The translations under genes and the position numbers were made by a program. From Chamaea fasciata (Eukaryota > Chordata > Aves > Passeriformes > Sylviidae), in the NCBI GenBank assembly GCA_029207755.1, contig JARCOQ010000006.1, forward strand, positions 30,896,522-30,960,521: a DNA stretch of 64,000 nt. Reading direction: 5' to 3'. Shown piece by piece: positions 23,653-36,200 of the stretch. The notes under the pieces are model-generated. The model searched no databases and was not told where the DNA came from. It saw only the letters and a list, made by a program, of their open reading frames with translations. Numbering within the stretch: the first letter of the stretch is position 1; each line of letters opens with the position of its first letter.

Positions 23653-23658
23653 CACGTG
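23653..23658. promoter_or_regulatory. Intronic E-box CACGTG
   Basis: CACGTG in 'ctaaacacgtgctcac', 338 bases after the previous one. The two share the word 'aacacgtgc'. Confidence 0.35.
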
Positions 23659-24167
23659 CTCACTTGCTCACTCTTACTGCATTTCTTGTTCTTGCCTTTT
23701 CTGTCATAGTGACTGTTAAGAGCTGCAATAATCTGGCAACAGCTAGGAGACTAGAGCATTCTTCTGAACATAAATTTTTTGAGACTGGAACATGAACTAG
23801 ATACTGCTTGACCCTCTGAAATTAAGGAATAATTAAAACAAGTAGATACTTGGTGCAGTGTGGTGAATAGTTTATAGCCTAAATTTAAGAGAAAAATAGG
23901 AGCAAGCTTTTAAAGTTCTTAAGTTTGGGTTGGGTTTTTTTCTTTAAAATATAGGGAAGGGAGGTTAGTAAATGGATTAAAGGAATCTTCGGAAGTAACA
24001 CAAGTTTTAAAAGGTGTTCTAAGTGTTCTTGACTAATCCTGCAAAAGCTTGTGCCTGGGCATTACTTTATTTTTGTGAGCACCACTATTAAATTGGACCT
24101 TCGATTAGAAAGGGGTTACTCAGGCAAATAAATTTGTAAAAGGGAATAATTACTTAGAAGACCCCGG

Positions 24168-24221
24168 GATATTTGTAAGCGCCCCTCCCCCTCCCCCCCC
24201 CCCCCCCCCGATATTTGTAAG
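24168..24221. repeat. C-tract inside a 12-bp direct duplication
   Basis: GATATTTGTAAG at 24168-24179 is repeated exactly at 24210-24221. Between the copies are 30 bases that are nearly all C, including an unbroken run of 17 C (24193-24209). The first copy is preceded by 'ccccgg', so the unit looks like a tandem duplication with an expanded C-run. Confidence 0.9.
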
Positions 24222-27200
24222 TTTGAAGATTAAAGTCTCCCAAATCCTGTTTATCCTAATTCAGATTATTCAGGAAGAGATTACATTGAAAATAATATGA
24301 TTTATACATATAACTAATTTGTAACTTGGTAATGCCAAAGGCAGTTATGACTTTTTACAGAAATGTAATAAGAAAGAAACTTCTACTTTTGCAACAACTT
24401 ACATTAATTAAGTCTTGCTGGCACACTTATTGAGGAAAAAGGACACAGGATGAAAATTCCACTGGAAAAAGGTCAGGGAGGAACAGAAGATGCCTCCTGA
24501 AGAAAATGTATCTCACTGAAGATTTTCTTCCCTCTTTGCAAGAGAGGACTTACAGAAATAAGGAGTATTTAACCCTTTCACAAAAAGGTGGATTTGGTGG
24601 GGGAAAACATCTTGCATCTCTGTCCTACTCTCTATTATGTACATATCTATTGGAAGATACTACAAATTGAACCTGTGGACTTACAATTTATAAAGTGCAT
24701 TTGGGGAATAGTAGGAAGGCCTAGAAAACCTTCTCAACAAGTGGTGTAACCTTCCTGGCAGTCAGAAGGTTAGTAAAAGACACAGATCAAAGCAGAGAAG
24801 TCAGTAACTCAAAGAAGTTTGTCTCAAGCGAGGAGTGTCTGATACTACAGACTCCTTCATAGGCACAAGCATGGCTTCAATAGATGCTCTTCTAGACACA
24901 GAAGCTGATGATGCAACTGGTAGGATCCTCTTTTATTTAATGTACTTGACTTATAATAAGTTTCATAGTTCTGGTCTGTTATTTCTTTTATGATGGCTTG
25001 TAATCCAAGAGGTGCCTGACACCAATTCAGTCTTGATGGGAACAGCTGCAATTTAAAGCTGACCTACACAGAGACTGAATTTGGTTTATGATATCTGTAA
25101 TCTTTTAACTTTGAAACAAAGTTCAAGGGAAACATTCAAGGCATAAGGATTTTAATGACCATATCTTGGTAGCATATTCATGCAGCTTGAACTTTGAACT
25201 GATGTGCCTTCTTTAATAACTAATTTTTAGGAAGAATGAGAATAGATCATTAAAAAAAAAAGTTTTGTGTAAATCCTTGTCTCATTTACCATTATAAATA
25301 TTAATAGATCAGAAATAAGACCATTCAACAGATCCACCCTGGGAAGATGCAATAACTAGCCTTAGGGAAGGTGCATTAAAAGACTGTTGATACTTTTAAC
25401 AAGTGGAATTTTTACTTGAAACTGTCAACATCGAATCAGAGCATCTCAGAAAACCGAGGACATCATTTAAGTGATTTATGTAATACTACAGGCAAATTTG
25501 GTGATTGCTGGTATCCTTATGCCTTTGTTGTTACCCACACCAAGAAAAAAAAATGCATCAAGAACAAGGTGGGGGAGCAGTTCTAAGTCTTTGACTATGG
25601 AGATTAGTTTTCTGGCAGTGACATTAAAATGTCAGCACATGCCTGTTCTTTTGGTGACAGGTGGATTTGGGTGCTCAGTGATTGCAGAACTGGACCATCC
25701 TTAAGGTCAATGAAGAAAGTTTTCTTGAGTTCTATTACACCTCTTGCTCTTCTTTCTCTTCCTTTTGAAACTGTTCTCTTGGCCTGGCGGGTTGCTTTTT
25801 TTTCTGGGTGCTTCCTGTGCTGGAGTCCAGTGTGGGAAGGGAGCCTCCACCAGGCAAGAAGGGAGGCCCAGCAGTCTCACCCTCACTCCTGTGTGCCTGT
25901 CCTGTCTGCTAACACTTGGCATGGGTTGGGATAATCCAGGGACTGGTGCCAAGCTGGTAACCAGTACCTACCAAAGCAGGGCAGAAAGCTGAATTCACCC
26001 TCTTCTCACTGATCTGTTCTGTGCTAGGTGTTTTTGGGTTTTTGTACTTTTTTCTAGTTTTCCACATCCTTGGCCCACATGTTTTGTTGCAAAAACTTTG
26101 TTACTAGTGAAGAAGGCATAGAGGAAGTTTGACATTGCTGAGGCCCCCGGGCTCTGGGCAACAAGATACAGTTAATTTCACTAGGACTGCACACATGCTT
26201 AAACTTACCTATGTGTGGTAACTTCTGAATGAGATGACAGTAACAAAGGAAAAAACCCCAATGCTTATGTGCTCAATCTGCCTCATCTGCTTTAGATCCC
26301 AAGAGTTCTGTGAAGACAGCTCTGTGAGTGCTCAAAAGAATGAACAATGAACTCAAGGGTAATCTTAAGTAAGGGTAATCTCTCTAAAATCTCTTAAGAT
26401 CAGTGAAGTCACTCTTGAAACAACTAAGTAACACGACAACTTATGACTTTTTATTTTTTTTTTTTTTTCATTCTTTGCTGAAAAGTACAGCCGTTGCAGA
26501 ATTAGGGTTGGGAATCTATCAGTAAGAATGTAACTTTGGAGGCTTTTCAAACTGGCCCTGGGTTTTGAATTAAGCAGTCTAAGAATCTAGTTGAAGAGTG
26601 CTCCTCTCTTAATGCATTTTGTAGAATAAAAATTTAAAAAATAAGGATGGAGCTATTTTTTGATAACCAGATTGGAGATATCATCAGCCTTTTCCAAAAA
26701 ATGCTGTTCTTGATGATGTTTTGTTTTTAGTTTTAAAATTATAATGTTAAATGCGCTAATAAAGATTTTTTGATCTAATACATGAAATTCATGTTGTGAA
26801 TTGAGACTAATGAAATCATTCTTTTTGTCACAGGTGAACCTTGGACTTCGTTTTGTGCCCTGAGAGACCATTGGTAGCTCGACAAACACTTGACTCAAGG
26901 AAGAGAACTTAGAAGATCAAGTTATAGCACAAATTCAGGGTTCTGATAAAACTGAGATGTTGATGACAATGAACATTATTTCAGAAATTAATAACTTCCA
27001 GTATTAAAAATGGTAAGCTGTTTGGGAGAAGGGAAGGTGTCTAGAGGAGATGCTGAATGTTGCCAATTGTTAACCAGAACTGAGCATAAAAATACAGTTT
27101 CAATAAAGTTGTTCCTCAGACTGGTTTTGATTGAATAATTTACTGAATCAAAGGTTTGCTTCAAAGGCTTGTTCAAATGGTGCTGTGCTGTTAGTGACCC

Positions 27201-29166
27201 AAAGGTGAAGGTGAGTATTTCAAATAATTAATAATTTATTCTTACTAATGTGTCTGTCAAGCTCAGCTATTTATTCTTTTTGCAAGATTCTGTGTTTTGA
27301 AGTTTTTAGAGACATTTCTTTTCCTAGTTAGCTTCTGCCAGTGGGCAGTGATACTCATATTCTCTACTATTAACTGTCTCTTTTAGGTTATTTTTTGAGG
27401 AGTTTTCCCTTTTCTCATAAAGTGGTTTTTTTTTTTTTTTTTGGTCATCTTTAGTTTTTTCATTAGCAATATCCAATTTGCTTCTGCTCTTATCTCTTTC
27501 CTATTTCTTTTCATGCTATCCACTTTTCTTTCATAACATAGATATTTCACGTCTTTCCACCCGTCAGACATCATCAACAAGTCTAGGTTAGTGACAGAAA
27601 ATGCTACCAAGAGTAGGCACCCAGTGCTGGTGTGGTAATGTCCATTCTGTTTCTCTGGTGAGACTTGCTTTCCTAGGATAGTAAAAACTTTGCAGTGTCA
27701 ATTCAATGCTGTGCATCACAGTTTAGTTTTGCAGCGTCAATAAGAACTTGTCCCCCTTGCTGTTGGCAGTTTTTCTTATAGTCACATCTCTGAGCTGCCT
27801 TAAATACCATCTTTCCACTCTTGAGGGACAATTACAGACCTCTGTTTCAGGACAGGTGTTACTAAGAATTCCCCTGCATAACAGAACACAAATTGTTAAC
27901 AGAGCAAACAAGGTTGGCTTATTGAATGAACAAATAAACATGTATTTAATGTGCGTAGTTAAGTAATGCTTGGGACTATAATGCGAATGCTGCTACTAAA
28001 CAAATCCGAAGTTCTTTCCAAATCTAGCCCTCCTGAAGTCACAGGTGGACAGGTGGGATAATCAAGGTTTCTGCCTTAAATGACAGAAAAAAGGTCTGAT
28101 TAAATTCTTACTTACTTTTTAAGAATGGATAAAATATGCAAATTAACTTCACCAGTGCCCTTAAATTCAGATGACAAGCATGCTGCAAGCTTCTTAATAC
28201 TTTTTTTTTTTCAACCAGAGCAGCAACTGAAAGTAATCAGCGAAGATATTTACAGCATTTAGATAATGACTTCTATAGCTTTGAAGTAGCTTTGTGGCAA
28301 TAACTGACCAGTATGTGGAAAAAGTTTCATGTCCTATACTTTTTTTTAATGAGGAGGAAAACTTCTCTTCCTTGGAGAAACACCTAACATCAGAAGTAAA
28401 AATTTTCTATTTGTTCTTTTCATTTTATACATTTCCTAATACAGTAACAGGTTGTATAGTTAGATATGCTTTTTGAAGAATAGATATTAGACTACTGGTC
28501 TTCATAAAAATTCACATCTTGATTATATCAGAGAATCCTGTACTTGAGTTGGGGACTTAAACTTGGTTGTTTGGGTTTTGGGCAGAATGGTGGGTTGGGT
28601 TTTCTTGATGGAGGAGGACTCATCTTTTCCTTTGCCAGACTTCCAAAAAAATTCTTCAATGCTTCATTTGGGCTTTCCACCCTATCCTAAGAAACCCTGT
28701 TCTCTAAAATGAGAGAAAGTAGAAGCAGCTGAGTTTAAACACTTACATCTGTGACCAAGCACTGAAATTTTCTAGTCAAACACAGACTAAGCATCTGGAA
28801 GGGTTTCAGATTAATTATATTTTTCAGTTAACGTCTTTAAACTGACTGTTCAGTTACCTTTGTTGTGTAAGTTGGACTGAACATGTAGCTTTTTCATTTA
28901 GGCCTACAGAAACCCTGTTCAACATGATGTGTGCATGATATTCTACATGTGGAGCTGAAATATAAGGTCGATTTATATCATATTACCACAGGGTTGTTTG
29001 TTTGGTTTTTGGGGGTTTGTTTTTGACTGCAGATGCAAGATTAGCAAAACTGATTTTTCTTCAAGGATAGGTTACCAAGCAGAGGTGTTTTGTCCCTGTC
29101 CTGACAGAGGTCAGCTCCATGCTTGGTATTGAGGTCAATGTGACTCCTTTTTTAGTCAGCTGTTTC

Positions 29167-29208
29167 AGCTGCACCAAGTATAAGCCTTATTGAGCTTATG
29201 GTGCAGCT
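29167..29208. repeat. Inverted repeat (hairpin)
   Basis: AGCTGCACC (29167-29175) and ATAAGC (29180-29185) pair with GCTTAT (29194-29199) and GGTGCAGCT (29200-29208). This gives 15 base pairs with a 4-base bulge and an 8-base loop. It is too short for a typical microRNA precursor; it may be a remnant of a small inverted-repeat element. Confidence 0.75.
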
Positions 29209-30043
29209 ACCAGGATTTTGTGACTTAGCCAGACAAAGTGGCCAACTGTGGAGATGAACCAAAGTGGTGAATGGGCATGAGTACAGGGATCAGCTTTGAA
29301 AATTTATTTCCAATCACACCATGCAGAAGTTTCACCAGATCTTTGCATTCTGAGGAAAAAATTATGAATATTCTTTTTCCCCAGTAGTGACTACAGGTTT
29401 CATTTTATGTTTGTTTTCCAGAATGACTGATGAACAGTTTTCTACTCCTTAGTCTTACTTGATTTTTAAGGACACATTCATCTCCTGTGTTTGGGAGGCA
29501 AAAGTATTTCCATTTTCACAGGGGAAAGAGTCCAGTACAGCTAGGGTGTGACATTTTTGTTAGGAATAATTTGAAAATATGGGAGTTGCATATTATGAAG
29601 AATCAAAGTTTGCATAAATGCAATTTAATAATTTCTTTCAGTTGCATTTTTGTTTCATTTTGGATGAAGAATTAATGGTCTTTAACATTTGTGTATTTTA
29701 CATTCCTAATTACAGTAATTATTTACATTAAAGATGTCTCCAGATTATCTCTGACAGCGTAATGCTGAGGTCTGCCTTCTGTAATTTGAGTATTGAAATG
29801 TGCTGCAACTACCATGCAGGCTCACATAATTTTGATTGTTCTGAAACCTAGGTTCTTCACCACATTCCCATTATAACATATTACATCTCTGTACCTTCCC
29901 TGAATCTCTGTCACAGAATTAGCTCTCTTAGAACACAAGATTCAGTGGGACCTTTTCAATCATCAAATACAATTTTCAGGTGTTGTAGGTGTTCATAGAA
30001 ATCCTTTTGGAATGACCTTGCTCCAAGCGAAGAAGAGTGTTGA

Positions 30044-30220
30044 TACATTGGAAGGTGGCTCAGTGAGGTTTTGGATGCTGCATTCCTTCAAGTGTTCAAG
30101 GCCGGGTTGGATGCTACTTTGAGCACAACCTGGTATAGTGGAAAGTGTCCCTGCCCATAGCAGGGGGTTGGAACTAGATGATCTTTAAGGTCCCTTCCAA
30201 CCCAACCCACTCTATGATTT
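30044..30220 (+). mobile_element. CR1: CR1 LINE 3'-end fragment
   Basis: It shows 'aagtgttcaaggccgggttgg', 'agcagggggttggaactag' and 'ggtcccttccaacccaac' in order, then 'ctatgattttta'. It is a sense-orientation CR1 3' end of about 175 bp, moderately diverged, inside MTNR1A intron 1. Confidence 0.92.
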
Positions 30221-33200
30221 TTATTGCCTAAATGTATTTTCTTGTAGTTTATATGCTTTTGCTGTTGTACCAATACTACATAGCAATGCTATTCCTGGAA
30301 TGAGAATAAAAGTATCACCTCTTGGCTGTTGCTTTGCTAGTCAAAGAAAGGTTGATATCAAGTTCTGTTAGTCCTACAAAATAACCTTTCCCCTTTGCAA
30401 GAGAGCTGCACCTCCAGGAGTCTGCCTAATCTCTGGAAATAACTTCCCTAAAAGTGAAATACTGGTTTTACTGAAATCGATAGCAGATCTCTTACCAAGG
30501 TCAGTGCCTGTCTCACTTCACTTTTTATGTCTGCAATACTTGCCAGTGAGTAAGAAGGCTGCTATACTGCTCATAGTCTTAAATCCAAAGTGTGGTAAGC
30601 AGAGAAATCTTCCATAACTCTGGAGCTGGAATAGGATTTTTGTTGGGTCACTGATAGTGTTGTAATAAAGTTGAATTCAGGTTAGGGTCATAAGTGCCTG
30701 ACCTTATATATCCTGAGGTGCGTGCATTGTAGGAAGCCACTTACAATTTGATGTATAGTAGGTATGCAAACCATTAAGTCTGAAAATTGATGCTTCAAGA
30801 ACACACTTTGGGAATAAAGAAAATACGAGAGACCACCAATGATTACTACTGCAATGGTGTCCTTTGTAGGGTTACAAATGAGAATTGTCATTTAGGTTAT
30901 GGACCAGTTGTACTACAGTTCTCTGGTCAGAGCACACAAGTATATTCTTGATATATTTGTCCTCTTCTACTTTCTAGGAACTCATTCTTCTTTATTATGC
31001 TCATTAATCAGAGTAAACTGGGGTTTTGCTGCTGTAGATGGGTGGTTCTGTTGTGAGTTATGTCACCATGTACGTGTATGATATTCCTTTGGAAATTTCT
31101 CAATACAGCTGTCTGTGACCACTAATTTTTTAGTCCTCTTCTGTTGTTTTGGGTTTTTTTCCCCCTTGTCTGTAGAGCTGTCCTGAGAATCTCTACAGTC
31201 CTTATAAACCTATCTTAGTCTCAGTTCCTGATGAGGTAACACATTCCAACACCCGTCGCTAAGGATTTTCATAGCATTGGCTGTGTCTTGTCTTGGGTAT
31301 GTAGAGAACAACATTTTTATTAAAGAATATGTAAATCCTATTGGTTTTTATGGTGTTGCAGAAGTTATTCAAACCAAAGTTTGCTTAATTTTGTGTAGTT
31401 TGGGTTCATGAATTTACAGATATAGATACATCCAGAAACATTTCCTATAATTTGGTGTTTTTTTGCAGAAAGGACCTTTCCATTTAACCTTTTTTTTTTT
31501 TCCTACTCCAACATCTGCTGGCACATTGGAACTCATACTTTTGTGCATTGCTTGTGGATATACACACTCCAGAAATTACAGTCTCTCATATGCAGGAGAA
31601 CAATATTCAGCATTCCTGAGGGGAGGGAGAACAGTAATCTTCACTTTTCCTCCAGCTAGACACAGGTGCTGGCTTTAGTTCTTAGGATAAATTACAAGAA
31701 TTTTGGTGTTTCTCTAATTCATGGTTACTGAGGAAGCTTTCCTGGGAATTTCTGTATTGGGGAGCGTCATGTACACGTAATCTTCATTGGCCAAGCTCAT
31801 TCTAACTTTTTCTAACCTTCTAACTCTGGATGCAAGCTTTCAAGACTACAGAGTTAACAAAGTAATCCTGATAAAGCTCAGTAAAAGAGTTTTTCATCTC
31901 CTCTGTATACTGGTAAGTATGGAGAAGACAGCAATTTGTGTCTTAGCATGTATTAAATATCTAATGTAGAACTCAAAATGCAGTCAGATTTTCTTGCTCT
32001 TGCAGCAAAGATTTTTGAACAATTTTTTGGGAAATAATTCGGCATTTTGTGTTTTCACTTACAAATTTGTGTACATACTATTGTTTTTTGCAGCTCTTCT
32101 GATTCCTTTTTTTCTTGCCCATCCAGTGCATCCAACTACTGCAGTGCCTGATAATATTGTCAACCATGAACATTTTGTTGGTTGGTGGGAAACAGCCTTC
32201 ATTTTCTTGATTTTTTGGCATAACACTTGTCTCCTTTGTAGGCAATCTCCAAAAATATTTTGTTTTTATCTAACATACCCACTTTTTGTTCAATTACTTC
32301 TGCATGTTCCTATGAATTTGCTGTGCTTCTGCTCATCTTACATTTGCACTTTTTCTTTGGTTGATCCATACACATTGGGAATTATGCTGAGGATGGCGTG
32401 AAGATGACCACTCCTGTGTTGAAGAACAAACTTGCACTAATCTTGCTAAATTGTTTGCTGCTGAATTTTTTGGTTTGTTTTCCTTTTTTTAAATTTCCCC
32501 TACATTTTTCCATTGAGTGTAGATGTCATGTTTTTTCTGAAAGGCTCTTATTTCAAAGCCTTTAAGAAGTTATTGAAGCCTATATTCAGTTATTGACTCA
32601 AGTCTCTCCCTCATGGTCTCCTTTACACGTTCTGTCAAAACTGGTATTTATACACTTTGTAAAAATAGAATTCTGAGATGCTGCACTATTCTTAGGGGCA
32701 TTAGGAATGCTATCATTTTAAACAGAGTGCTTTTTTCTGTAATTATTCCTGGTAAGAATTTTTAATGCATAATTTGTGACAATTTAGGGGAGATTATACA
32801 GTTGTGCAAAACTTGTGCTTGTACCATTTTAATACCACTTGCAGCTATTATCTACAACGTGACCTAAAGATGTGGCTGAATCTTACAAACATGGACATGC
32901 AGAAGTATGAATGGAAAAAAAATGAGAGGTACAAGATAAGTTTAAGTAACCTAGTGGGCGCAGAATTTGCAATCTGCTTGTTAGTGGAGCTTGTTTTGTA
33001 CTGGGATATCCCATCTGTCACAAGAGTGATGCATCTTTTCATGGCAAGGTTTTTTCATTGCTGGTGGGTGTTTTTGTTTTCCTTTTCTCAAGCTATTGCA
33101 GTGGCAGGACTTTGCTGCCAGAATGCTTCCTGGGGTAAAGCTGCCTGAGCACATCTTTCTAGTGCAGACATAGGTATCACCAAAGCAGTGAATTGATCTC

Positions 33201-36200
33201 GAAGATCTTTTGCTTCTATTTAGATATTCATATTATCTCCTGTCCCCATATTTACTCAGAAAACTTTCTTGATCAAATTTCACGGAGATTTCACCTGTTT
33301 CTGTCTTTTGAATTGCTGATCATTCATTGTGATGACTGGACAACATGTTTGCTTACTTTACTGAAAAACAAGAAACTTGCTTGTCTTGCAAATAAATCTC
33401 CAAATCATGAATTTGCTTGTGTTGCTTTTTGGGCTAATCTCTTATACAGGTATTCCAATGAAATAAATGAAATTTTCAGTAGTAATATTACAAGGCAGCT
33501 CCAGTATGTTTCATTTAAGCTAATACCTATTCTGAAGACATATTTACCAGTGTTATTTTAAGGATTTATTTTGTTGGAACATCTCTACATACTCATTTGA
33601 TAAGTGCAAATTCAGTATGTGATCAAATACTTTTTTACAGAAACACAAAATGTTGGCCTTTTAGTACACTGGAAATAAGTGACTGTCTAATGATCATCTA
33701 TAAAGTAAAATTTTATGTCTTCTATGTTCAGAAACGCTGAGCGTATACTGAGGTAAGGAAAGAGTCATATGAGCTGACAAATTAGGGATGCAGTGTAACT
33801 GGAAAAATTAGATTACTATCTCAGCTATAGTAAGGCACTCATTAGTCTGTAATCCTAAACCCAACCTTCCTCTTGCAGGTGTAATTATTGAGCTGGTTAT
33901 CAGAAGTAAGGTACTACTCTGTGCATGTGTACCTGTGTGACTGCTTGGGGCTGGAGTGTCTCTGTTTTAACAGAGCTTGCTCTTAGGATTAAAAGCCCCA
34001 GCCCACACCCAGTGATTACAGCTGCAGGAATTACAGTGCTTGTGGTGAACAGAAATGACCTCACTGCAAACTTCTGTTCATTCAAGGTGATTTCAGTCCA
34101 CAGGGTGTCATTCAGCTAGCAGCTTAAAAATGGTGCTGTTCTTTCTCGCTTTCTTTAGTTGCTCTTGCTTCTGGAAAAGAAATTGGATCCTTCAGAGTCT
34201 GGAATATTTCAGGACAAGTTTTTTGCTGTTAGTGTCATTTGATAAGTATGGTTGATAAGTATTGATATAGTTGATAAGTTCCTTAACTTATTTGCCCTGA
34301 ACTTAATTATTCAACTTAGTTTTTAGCTCCAGCTTGGGATACTTCTTGTCCATCATGCAGTACAGTACATCTGCTCAAGGATACCTCTGCACCATCTGTG
34401 AAATGGATATGCATGGAAATAGATGCCATCATAAACCTAGTTACAAAGAGGCTTTCCAGAGGGTCTCTTTCGTTCATGACATCTGGCTTCCACCAGGTTT
34501 CTGATCATCTTAGATTGCACTGCTAAGGGAATGCATTTGATTCAGTTCTTGTACCTGATCATTATCTGATAGGGATAATGAAGCATTTTGTTTCTCATAA
34601 GTAAAACAAAACAGCATGTTATCCAGCATGCCCTAAAGGTCTATATAATACATACAAGTAGGCAGAGTTAATTTTGTCTTTTTTTCTTGCCCTTTTTTTC
34701 TCTGGAGTATTAAGCAGCTTTAGGTTGTTTTCCAGCTTTCAACAATAACTGGCAGCAGTCTCTCCAATGCTGTTATTTTTGCTCCTTCAGAGGAGCAGAC
34801 ATAAAAAAATCTTCTATTGAAGTTCTAATGAAAGGACATCAGTTGCCCTTTTCCTTAATGTCTTCCAGAACCATCTTCCCAGTCCTCTGTAGACTTCATT
34901 GACTCTATCTCCATACTCAAAGTTCAGGTGTGACCTTTATCTTTCAATATCTTTCCATATGTTGAATACTAAATTGCTGAGCACTTGCATATGTGTGACC
35001 TCTGTCTTGTTCTCCCTGAGATTTTTGCTTTTAGGACTGTCCTTTTTGTCCTTTTATCTGTCATGAACATTCTTCCATATTTGTTCCCAGCCAAAGCTTA
35101 AAATTCACTACATTTCATTTGATCCTCTCATAGATCTTGCTTTATGGCATGATTTTCAGACTGTCAGTGTAGAAAATATAAATCCATTGGCTTCTATTGC
35201 TTCTTGAAGTCCCTAGACAATTTCTTTCTACATGTCTTTTCTATATCAAACCCTGTTTCATTTTAAACTGTGCCTACATTTAGGAAAAAATTACTTTAAA
35301 ACTACACTTTATCACTTCATATATTCTGCATCTACATCAAATGCCTTCAGTTTACAAATTATTGTGTAACACCAGGAATGTTCAGGTAAGAAGTCTTCTC
35401 TACATGTACAGATAGGCTTGATAGCATTCCAGTTAATGACGACTATTAGTAGTATCTGGAAGAGAGTACAGCAACAGTGCAACTTTGGTCAAAACAATTT
35501 CAGAAGATAGGATTTTTTTTTTTTTTTTTTAGTAAGTTGGAGAAAAAGAATTGACCAATCTGAAATGTAGCATTTAGGATTTACTGACAAGTGTTTGTTG
35601 ATTCTTGCTGTTCAAATTTTTGTTTGGATTGTCACTACTGGACAATACAGGCTGCTTGGAGTTAATCTGTTTAAACTAGTACCCAATGCTTTGTTAATTG
35701 TCCAGACAGATGGCTCATTTTAGTGAATCAGCATTGCCTTCAAAATTTCATGGTGTACTGGCACTGTTCAGAGAGGAGGGGCTACAGAGAAAGGAATTAA
35801 TAGGAATTTCAAAATTAATTTTGGTGAAGTGAAGCAAATGGTAGAATAATTTTGAACCCAAAATTCCCATTTTCTAGTTTTGGGAATCCAGAAAAAAAAA
35901 TCACTGCATGTTTTTTATGTCACTAGTGACTTTTACTGATACAGTTAACTATTGCTTGGGGTCTAAACTGATTTCCCTGATAACACTATAAAGCCCTTCA
36001 GGCAGTAATAGTGTATGCATTGTGCAAACCATTGACACCAAAAAAAGGTGACAGAAGGATGTAAGAGTAGTAAGGCCTTTCCAAGTATGGAACAAAATAT
36101 CCCAACCACATGATGTTTTTCAGAATTCTAGTATTGGAAGATCTGGACTCGGCAATAGTTAAAAGTAGTGACTCTCATTTAAGGTCCTGTGTATTCCCTA

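Larger units (their letters stand above)
22161..30043. other. Intron 1, first part: no exon seen
   Basis: After the CpG island the sequence turns AT-rich with a visible excess of T over A on the plus strand. It holds two E-boxes (23315, 23653), the C-tract duplication at 24168-24221 and a hairpin at 29167-29208. No further gene or RNA was recognised. Confidence 0.5.

Noticed and set aside
31994..33561. Cluster of plus-strand frames of 114 to 135 codons
   Set aside because: The DNA is T-rich, which lowers stop frequency and yields Leu/Phe/Cys-rich pseudo-membrane proteins. At least the first frame opens with TTG rather than ATG, and no domain is recognisable.
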